Both the position numbers and the translations under genes were made by a program. Positions 58,411 through 64,000 of a stretch of DNA of 64,000 bases are shown here, piece by piece (the first letter of the stretch is position 1; each line of letters opens with the position of its first letter). The notes beneath the pieces are model-generated. The model made no database searches, was not told where the DNA came from, and saw only the letters and a list, made by a program, of their open reading frames with translations. Source of the DNA: an uncultured Luminiphilus sp. Lineage in GTDB: Bacteria > Pseudomonadota > Gammaproteobacteria > Pseudomonadales > Halieaceae. Where the stretch lies: positions 1-64,000 of the forward strand of contig CAJJBO010000017.1 in assembly GCA_905182485.1 (NCBI GenBank), in the 5' to 3' direction.

Positions 58411-59031
58411 GTGAATGCGGTAGAGATCTGCGCCGTTTTACTGGCGCTGGCTTATGTCATATTGGCCATACAGCAACGACGAATTTGCTGGCTTGCCGCC
58501 ATTATCAGCGCCATGCTGTATGTCCATATTTTTTGGCAGGTCGCGCTTTATTTAGAGGCGCTCTTACAGGTGTTTTATATCGTCATGGCGTTGTACGGCT
58601 GGTCTGCTTGGGGACGTCATCAGCCGCGTGATCACAGCCATAACCATAACCACAGCAAGAGCAAGAGCAAGAACAAGAACAAGAGCCAAAGCCAAATTCA
58701 AACCTGGACCGGACAGCAACATCTTATCGCCTGCACCGCGGTCATCAGTCTGAGTCTGATTTTGGGGTGGGGGATGCAAACATGGACTGACGCTGCCCTA
58801 CCTTTTTTTGATGCGGCAACAACTGTTTGCGCATTACTCGCCACCTGGATGGTGACGCAAAAACTGCTCGAGAATTGGCTTTACTGGATCGCAATCAACG
58901 CCGTTTCAATCGGTTTATATTTGGCTCGAGATTTATCACTGACCGCTGCCTTGTTTGTTGGCTATGTCATCCTCGCGATAGTCGGATATCGCACTTGGCG
59001 GACACAATGGTTACGGCAGCAAACCGCTTAA
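58411..59031 (+). CDS. pnuT: PnuT-type thiamine transporter (PnuC family)
   Basis: 206 residues, GTG start. Seven or so hydrophobic segments: VEICAVLLALAYVILAIQQR, CWLAAIISAMLYVHIFWQVA, FYIVMALYGWSAWGRHQ, and WLYWIAINAVSIGLYLARDL, which is the PnuC/PnuT signature. The TPP riboswitch and kinase identify thiamine rather than nicotinamide riboside as substrate. A loop of His, Asn, Lys and Ser repeats (HNHNHSKSKSKNKNKSQSQ) after the third helix is unusual. Facilitated uptake is expected to be driven by the kinase. Confidence 0.87.
   Translation: MNAVEICAVLLALAYVILAIQQRRICWLAAIISAMLYVHIFWQVALYLEALLQVFYIVMALYGWSAWGRHQPRDHSHNHNHSKSKSKNKNKSQSQIQTWTGQQHLIACTAVISLSLILGWGMQTWTDAALPFFDAATTVCALLATWMVTQKLLENWLYWIAINAVSIGLYLARDLSLTAALFVGYVILAIVGYRTWRTQWLRQQTA
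58632..58696 (+). repeat. short tandem repeats coding the polar loop of PnuT
   Basis: CATAAC, AAGAGC and AAGAAC units repeated two or three times each. They code for alternating His-Asn and Lys-Ser/Lys-Asn dipeptides. The unit of six keeps the frame, so the loop can vary in length. Confidence 0.7.
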
Positions 59032-59824
59032 GCGAAGCGCTGCGCAACTGGGCAGACTGGGACTTGAGGCGCCGCTTGCGGCGGCGGCGCCACCCAGTGC
59101 TGTGGGGAGCGGTGCGGCCATATCCTGTTTGAACTGCTCGATCAGCCATCGCTGGTAGCCCGTGTTCGCCGCAGACCCACCAGTGAAGTCGAAGGCGCCT
59201 TCACTGGTGAAGTCGAGATCTGGTCAGCCGCCGCGTCAGCGGGTATCGCACCCGCGCTGGTCTATGTCGACCTACCAGCAGCAGGCGGTTATCTGCGAGC
59301 GCGCAGGGAAGGCGCCGCACCCCATCACTGGGGCAGCACTCGGTCAGCTGATGTGTGCTATCCATACCCTGCCGAAGGTGAATCGCCGGCTAACACTTCG
59401 TGCTGATGCCACATCCTATCTCTCCTCAGTACCCGCTGAACAACGCAGTGCTTGGCAATCCATCGTCCATAGTACTGGCATGGACCAAGCCTTTTCACTG
59501 CTTGAGCAAGATACCGATTACTTGTGTCATAACGACCTCACTGTCGGTAATCTATTAGCTCAAGGCGATCGGCTTTTCGCCATCGATTGGGAGTACGCCG
59601 CCATGGGCAGCCGATATTTTGACATCGCCATTGCGATGACTGATCTGCCAGCGGCGGAACAGCCGCTGTTGGCAGAGCGCGTCTTTGGGCAATCACTCTC
59701 TTTCACACTATTGACTGCAGGACGCACTATTGCGGCGCTCATGACGGCACTGTGGCAGCATCGATTTGATCCTAGTCAGGCGCCCGATCCACGCAATGAC
59801 GTGTCATGGCTGCCCCGGCGATGA
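59007..59824 (+). CDS. thiamine kinase-like phosphotransferase, frameshifted N-terminal half
   Basis: Choline/aminoglycoside phosphotransferase fold. The second half is clean: PHPITGAALGQLMCAIHTLP, LCHNDLTVGNLLAQGDRLFA holding the catalytic HNDLTxxN, and AIDWEYAAMGSRYFDIAIAM with the metal-binding DWE. The N-terminal half is split: MVTAANRLSEALRNWADWDL from ATG 59007, then ILFELLDQPSLVARVRRRPT and IWSAAASAGIAPALVYVD in another frame. Phosphorylating imported thiamine would trap it and supply TMP. Substrate from operon context. ATGA overlap with panE; start overlaps pnuT by 25 bp. Confidence 0.8.
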
Positions 59825-60747
59825 GCCAGACTTGGCATGTACTGGGTGCGGGCGCGATTGGCGGCTGGCTAGCCTGTGAATTGCAGACAATTGACTGTCC
59901 GATCACGTTGTTGAATCACCGTGACACCGAACCAACACGTCGGCTGACGCTGAGTAAAGCCGCGAGTGCTGCGCCAAACAAAGCACCCATCTCGTTCACT
60001 TTTGAGCAAGAGCCCGTTTCGCAGGCATCAGCGATTTCCGCCTTGCTGGTGTGTACCAAAGCCTGGGCAACGGAAGCTGCCGTGAGATCCGTTGCCCATC
60101 GACTGTCTAAAAATACGCAAGTGGTATTGCTGGGTAACGGGATGGGGCTCGCTGAGTGCGTTCTCCCACTGATCGGAGACGCTGCCCTCATACTGGGATC
60201 GACTACCGCCGGTTGTCTCAGGAGCGACCGGAACACGCTGCATTTATCGAGCGTTGGCACCACCTACCTCGGCCCCGCCGGGGCAGATTCAAATCCACCC
60301 GCGTGGCTACCACTCTGGCAACGCAGCCTAACGCAGTGTCACTGGCAACCCGATATACGCTCGATATTACTGGCCAAAACCGCCGTCAATGCGGTGATCA
60401 ATCCCCTCACAGCGATTCATCAGGTGAAAAACGGCGCTTTGCTAAAACCTCAATTGCTGAGCAGCACTGAGGCCGCCATCACTGAAGTACAACGCCTATT
60501 GACTGCGGCGGGTGAAACGGCGATTGCCGACGCGTTACCGAGTCGAGTCAAAGCTATTTGTCAGGCCACCGCAGCAAATGATTCCTCGATGAAAGTAGAT
60601 CTAACCCGTGGTGATCCCACAGAAGTTGAGTGGATACTGGGCTGGCTATTGACGCATTTGGTTACTGAGCCACCCGCCACCCCGGTATTGCAGGCTCTCT
60701 ACGATGAGATTCAGGCCACAGAAAAGGTGAGGCGCTCTGCTTCTTAG
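59821..60747 (+). CDS. panE: 2-dehydropantoate 2-reductase
   Basis: Ketopantoate reductase of coenzyme A synthesis, about 308 residues. NADPH motif HVLGAGAIGGWLACEL, VCTKAWATEAAVRSVAHRL, GNGMGLAEC, AKTAVNAVINPLTAIHQVKN and SSMKVDLTRGDPTEVEWILG with the catalytic and substrate residues (Lys, Asn, Ser, Glu positions). Start at 59821 overlaps the kinase stop (ATGA). Linked to thiamine genes by position only. Confidence 0.88.
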   Translation: MSQTWHVLGAGAIGGWLACELQTIDCPITLLNHRDTEPTRRLTLSKAASAAPNKAPISFTFEQEPVSQASAISALLVCTKAWATEAAVRSVAHRLSKNTQVVLLGNGMGLAECVLPLIGDAALILGSTTAGCLRSDRNTLHLSSVGTTYLGPAGADSNPPAWLPLWQRSLTQCHWQPDIRSILLAKTAVNAVINPLTAIHQVKNGALLKPQLLSSTEAAITEVQRLLTAAGETAIADALPSRVKAICQATAANDSSMKVDLTRGDPTEVEWILGWLLTHLVTEPPATPVLQALYDEIQATEKVRRSAS

Positions 60748-60824
60748 CCCAAAAGGTGTCAGTGTTAATCAAAAAGCACTGGCGAGTGCGCTCAGTCCCT
60801 TTGCTGGCTCAAGCCAGTGGCGCC

Positions 60825-61637
60825 TTACAGGAGCGCGAACAAAGAAATGGCGACGATCCACACGGCGGTGGCACGACTGATCGCTTTCTGCGTGGTCTCC
60901 ACCACTTCAACCACACCAGTGGGCGTCTCTGCGGCACTGAGATCCAAATGCCACGCGCGCGCAATGCTAAGGGAGAGCAGCGACTGATTGGAGTAGGTTT
61001 TATCAAACGCTTGGTCTGTCAAAAGACTGCGGCTTTTCTCGAAGTCACCTAACAGCGAAAAAGTCAGTAACACCACGCGGGCTGGTAACCATTCTAACAA
61101 GGCTACCGCAGACTGAAATTGGCCATTTGAGCGCACATTCATGAGGTCAATAAGTCGGTAACCAACCGCGGCAAAAGGCCCTAACAGGCAAAAATACAAT
61201 ACGGTCGGAAACCAGCGGGCAAAACCGCGATACCCGAATGCCCGTAGCGCCGCATCAGGCAACGCAATGCCCTGCTCGGGAAGGGCATTTGGCTCCGTGA
61301 CCAGCATTTCTGCACCGTGAAGATCGCCTACGCGAGCGCGAGCCAAAAAGCGCTGTAAATCCGTTGGGTAATCATCTCGCCCAAAAGCAAAGTACAACAA
61401 GGCAACAGACATCAACGCCTCGCCCAGCTCCCCCAGAAAAAAGGCGAGCACCGAGAAAAGGAATAGAAAAATCACTAGGAGTACCGCCACCCGCAGTGCG
61501 AGCGACAACGGCGGATCCAAAGCCAATGCATCGATCCTGCGCATCATTGGATCAAACCAGGTATCGCGATGCAGAGGGCCACCGCCGCCAAATAAGGCAA
61601 ACAGCCCCACTGCCACAATAAACACCAAGTATGACAC
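60825..61637 (-). CDS. ampE: AmpE-like inner-membrane regulatory protein
   Basis: 270 residues, polytopic: VFIVAVGLFALFGGGGPLHR at the start, VAVLLVIFLFLFSVLAFFLG, FPTVLYFCLLGPFAAVGYRL and a C-terminal helix AVWIVAISLFALL. The sequence FWFGR-type segment ALLYFAFGRDDYPTDLQRFL is the family hallmark. Function poorly known; conserved with ampD and linked to beta-lactamase induction. GTG start overlaps the ampD stop by one base (TAGTG). Confidence 0.85.
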   Translation of the reverse strand: MSYLVFIVAVGLFALFGGGGPLHRDTWFDPMMRRIDALALDPPLSLALRVAVLLVIFLFLFSVLAFFLGELGEALMSVALLYFAFGRDDYPTDLQRFLARARVGDLHGAEMLVTEPNALPEQGIALPDAALRAFGYRGFARWFPTVLYFCLLGPFAAVGYRLIDLMNVRSNGQFQSAVALLEWLPARVVLLTFSLLGDFEKSRSLLTDQAFDKTYSNQSLLSLSIARAWHLDLSAAETPTGVVEVVETTQKAISRATAVWIVAISLFALL

Positions 61638-62221
61638 TACCCCTGCTCTCCTTTTACTGCTCCTAGCAACTGCTTTAACTGCAACCAGTCGAAAGCTGGC
61701 CCAGGATCTGTTTTACGCGTCGGCGCGATGTCTGAGTGGCCCACAATAGCATCGTGCTGAATGGCCGGATATTGATTTCGCACCGCCCGAATTAACTGCG
61801 CCAGCGCCCGATACTGCGGCACCGCATAGCGCTCCTCATCACAGCCTTCTACTTCGATACCAATGCTGAAGTCATTACAATTTGAGCGGTGTTCCCAGCA
61901 CGACTCCCCCGCATGCCACGCCCTGTCGTCGGTCGATACAAATTGCACTATCTCCCCGTCGCGACGAATCAGAAAGTGAGCGGAAACCCTTAGGTGGGCA
62001 ACTTGAGAAAAATAAGCGTGATCGGCGGGATTCAGTTGGTTGGTAAAGAGCGCCTCGATGTAAGGGCCACCATACTCGCCCGGCGGCAACGATATGCCAT
62101 GAATGACAATCAACTCTGGTGATACCTCGGTGGCTCGCGCATTGAAGTTGGGCGATGGCACTGGGCGCGCGCAGGCCAGCCATCCATTCGCAAACTTCCA
62201 TTGGTCACTCGAGGTCATCAC
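61637..62221 (-). CDS. ampD: 1,6-anhydro-N-acetylmuramyl-L-alanine amidase
   Basis: Cytoplasmic zinc amidase of peptidoglycan recycling, 194 residues. Zinc ligands: His in [17 protein letters not shown], His and Asp in [20 protein letters not shown]. Also [20 protein letters not shown] and [26 protein letters not shown]. All AmpD residues are present. Divergent from nadC with a 60-bp gap, as in Pseudomonas. Confidence 0.93.
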   Translation of the reverse strand: MMTSSDQWKFANGWLACARPVPSPNFNARATEVSPELIVIHGISLPPGEYGGPYIEALFTNQLNPADHAYFSQVAHLRVSAHFLIRRDGEIVQFVSTDDRAWHAGESCWEHRSNCNDFSIGIEVEGCDEERYAVPQYRALAQLIRAVRNQYPAIQHDAIVGHSDIAPTRKTDPGPAFDWLQLKQLLGAVKGEQG

Positions 62222-62281
62222 GGGGTAATCTTATCGCACCGGCGAGGGTTGCTCCCCTTTTCGGTTATTTTTTTAAGCAAC

Positions 62282-63121
62282 ATGGACAACACCATGATCA
62301 GTGCTCAGTATATTTCAGAACGCGTCCAACAAGCCCTTGCTGAAGATGTGGGTGAAGGAGACATCACCGCCTCATTGATCGCGCCCGACGCCCTCGCCAG
62401 CGCAGACGTGATCACGCGTGAGGCGGGCGTACTGTGTGGCAAGGCGTTCGCCGATGAGACATTCCGGCAAGTTGACCCGCGTTGCAGCACGGTTTGGCTG
62501 GCGGCGGATGGAGACCCCCTTGATGCGGGCGATACCCTGTTTCGCGTCACCGGACCCGCTCGTGCGCTGTTAACGGCTGAGCGGACAGCATTGAATTTTT
62601 TACAAGCGCTTTCGGGCACTGCCACCGTGGCAAAAGACTACGCTGACCGCGTTGCACATACTGACGTGCGATTACTTGATACACGAAAAACGGTGCCCGG
62701 ATTGAGGCTCGCACAAAAATATGCCGTCGCCTGCGGTGGCTGCTATAACCACCGTATTGGATTATTCGACGCTTTTTTGATCAAAGAAAACCACATCGCT
62801 GCCGCGGGCGGCATTCGCGAAGCCATCGTCGCGGCACGCCACATCGCTGCCGACACACTCATCGAGATTGAGGTAGAAACGCTGGAAGAGCTAGACACTG
62901 CATTGTCTGAGGCACCGGACCGCATCATGCTCGACAATTTTTCCCTTGCCGCACTGCGAGAAGCGGTCGCTCGAACTGCAGGTCACGCTGAATTAGAGGC
63001 CTCAGGTAATATTACGGATCACACCCTCGTTGCCATTGCAGAAACGGGAGTCGATCTAATTTCCATCGGCGCATTGACCAAACATATTCGCGCACTGGAT
63101 CTCTCCATGCGCATTGCCTGA
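62282..63121 (+). CDS. nadC: nicotinate-nucleotide pyrophosphorylase (carboxylating)
   Basis: Quinolinate phosphoribosyltransferase of NAD synthesis, about 279 residues. [76 protein letters not shown], and [20 protein letters not shown]. The start at 62282 (MDNTM) is near the conserved region; 62294 is an alternative. Intact. Confidence 0.93.
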   Translation: MDNTMISAQYISERVQQALAEDVGEGDITASLIAPDALASADVITREAGVLCGKAFADETFRQVDPRCSTVWLAADGDPLDAGDTLFRVTGPARALLTAERTALNFLQALSGTATVAKDYADRVAHTDVRLLDTRKTVPGLRLAQKYAVACGGCYNHRIGLFDAFLIKENHIAAAGGIREAIVAARHIAADTLIEIEVETLEELDTALSEAPDRIMLDNFSLAALREAVARTAGHAELEASGNITDHTLVAIAETGVDLISIGALTKHIRALDLSMRIA

Positions 63122-63171
63122 CCCTGCCTTCACCCGGCGCTGCCAACCGTCTATGACGATCACTGCTCCGC

Positions 63172-63651
63172 CTAAAGCGCCACTTGAGGCCCAATGAGCA
63201 CACCGTTGCGATCAGCGTAAAGCCAATCGCCCGGGCAAATCGTCATCTCACACACCGTTAAGGTGATATCGCGTTCGCCAGCGCCACGCTTCTCCGTTTT
63301 GACCGGACAGACTCCCAAGGCTTGCACACCAATATCGATATCATCAATCACCTCTACGTCGCGAATCGCGCCCAAGACGACAACACCGGCCCACCGATGA
63401 TCAGCGGCCAGTTGAGCGAGCCGATCTCCCAGCAATGAACGATGCAAGGCACCTGCACCATCCACCAGCAACACCCGCCCCTCCCCCGGTTCTGACACCG
63501 CCTCAGCGACCCGAGAGTTATCTGCGTGACAAGCAATCGTTGATATCGGTCCCGCAAAACACTGTCGCAATCCAAACTGCCGAAACTGCAGTGAGAGATG
63601 TTTCAGCTCAGGGTGGAGATCCGATAAATCTGGCGTCGTGAAGATCGTCAT
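63172..63651 (-). CDS. rraA: ribonuclease E activity regulator RraA family protein
   Basis: 159 residues from MTIFTTPDLSDLHPEL. RraA/HMG aldolase-like fold: FGLRQCFAGPISTIACHADN, VLLVDGAGALHRSLLGDRLA, WAGVVVLGAIRDVEVIDDID, and DWLYADRNGVLIGP. Binds RNase E and inhibits it in E. coli. Some members are 4-hydroxy-4-methyl-2-oxoglutarate aldolases, so the role is not certain. Four bases from the acyl-CoA dehydrogenase stop upstream. Confidence 0.88.
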   Translation of the reverse strand: MTIFTTPDLSDLHPELKHLSLQFRQFGLRQCFAGPISTIACHADNSRVAEAVSEPGEGRVLLVDGAGALHRSLLGDRLAQLAADHRWAGVVVLGAIRDVEVIDDIDIGVQALGVCPVKTEKRGAGERDITLTVCEMTICPGDWLYADRNGVLIGPQVAL

Positions 63652-63655
63652 GGGA

Positions 63656-64000
63656 TCACAGCCAATCGAGGGCAAAATCGGTCAGGCTATCCCCTGAGAC
63701 TGCGATGGCACCGGCGTGTGCCCGCGCGCGTGGGAGTAACCGCTCCATGTAAAATAACGCAGTGGCGACTTTGCGCTCACAAAAAGTAACCCGGTCACCC
63801 CCAGCCGCGACCTGTGCCGCCACTTGCGCACCCCGTGCCAGCTGCCAGCCACCAAATAGGTAACCGGTCTGCATCATGTAATCGAATGACCCACCCAATG
63901 CGGCAAAGCGATCCTCGGGCAAGATGGCCAGCAGTCGCTGCGTGGTACTGACATGATCTGCGAGCGCCGCGGCAAGACACTCGCCGATAGCAGCCAGGCG
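63656..64000 (-). CDS. C-terminal end of a long-form acyl-CoA dehydrogenase (partial)
   Basis: The last 114 codons of a gene that runs off the right edge. AAALADHVSTTQRLLAIL, MMQTGYLFGGWQLARGAQVA, CERKVATALFYMERLLPRAR and a final SLTDFALDWL match the C-terminal domain of the roughly 600-residue acyl-CoA dehydrogenases, related to the gene at 3769-5561. The body lies outside the window, so substrate cannot be judged. Confidence 0.8.
   Translation of the reverse strand, partial: RLAAIGECLAAALADHVSTTQRLLAILPEDRFAALGGSFDYMMQTGYLFGGWQLARGAQVAAQVAAGGDRVTFCERKVATALFYMERLLPRARAHAGAIAVSGDSLTDFALDWL

Noticed and set aside
60765..60840. Terminator between panE and ampE
   Set aside because: A CTGGC/GCCAG hairpin exists but no T-run follows on either strand.
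1..64000. CRISPR array, tRNA, rRNA, IS element or prophage
   Set aside because: No regularly spaced repeats, tRNA-like folds, transposase or phage genes were found on reading through; repeats seen are only short tandem or direct repeats.

Overview
The window reads as a chromosomal segment of a free-living, Gram-negative gammaproteobacterium, probably marine or aquatic. The evidence is gene order. gyrA-serC-pheA-tyrA-aroA-cmk-rpsA-ihfB-lapA-lapB-pyrF on the minus strand, diverging from mtaD-ubiG-mupP-yciK on the plus strand, is the arrangement known from Pseudomonas and its relatives. A complete general secretion pathway (gspC-N), ampD/ampE next to nadC, and a TPP-riboswitch-controlled TonB receptor fit the same group. 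No rRNA, tRNA, CRISPR array, IS element or prophage was recognised, so this is mostly core genome. The genus cannot be settled from sequence alone.

Layout. 1-5561: a catabolic acyl-CoA module with a carboxyltransferase subunit, an AtuA-like DUF1446 protein, a divergent TetR regulator and a long acyl-CoA dehydrogenase. 5727-10087: a reduced surface-polysaccharide set (WbpM-, WbpL- and WbpV-like) and a ComEA-like DNA-binding protein. 10194-22264: the gyrA-to-pyrF superoperon, covering aromatic amino acid and serine synthesis, nucleotides, translation, IHF and LPS assembly control. 22427-25881: S-adenosylhomocysteine/methylthioadenosine deaminase, UbiG, MupP and a YciK-type SDR. 25882-29988: RluB, ScpB, ScpA, a YciO-type protein and a PHP exonuclease. 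30110-36176: YciB, an SH3b-coiled-coil membrane protein, a periplasmic cyclophilin, PdxJ, an RluA-type synthase, DUF2244, RimO and RsmE. 36173-41230: MsrA, a VWA/DnaJ pair, HtpX and a DegS-like protease, which are protein-quality functions. 41238-43991: two sodium-coupled amino acid carriers. 44152-55592: gspC-N. 55746-60747: a TPP-riboswitch thiamine salvage operon (receptor, YkoF-like protein, PnuT, kinase) followed by panE. 60825-64000: AmpE, AmpD, NadC, RraA and the end of a second long acyl-CoA dehydrogenase.

Coherence. The thiamine operon is the clearest self-contained system: an outer-membrane receptor, a small ligand-binding protein, an inner-membrane carrier and a trapping kinase, all behind one riboswitch. 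The secretion operon is complete and tightly packed. Overlapping stops and starts (ATGA, GTGA, TAATG, TGATG) are the rule and indicate translationally coupled operons.

Caution. About twenty conserved genes, including gyrA, rpsA, aroA, ubiG, rimO, lapB and pyrF, are broken by clustered frameshifts, in-frame stops or short garbled stretches, although the missing parts can usually be read in the next frame. Because essential genes are hit, sequence or assembly error is the likeliest cause. The most striking case is gyrA, where a central part is replaced by about 212 bp encoding a coiled coil. I did not find a convincing new biological system. The best leads are the YkoF-like component of the thiamine operon, the open frame joining a small conserved protein to HtpX, the repeat tail of ScpB and the VWA/DnaJ pair.
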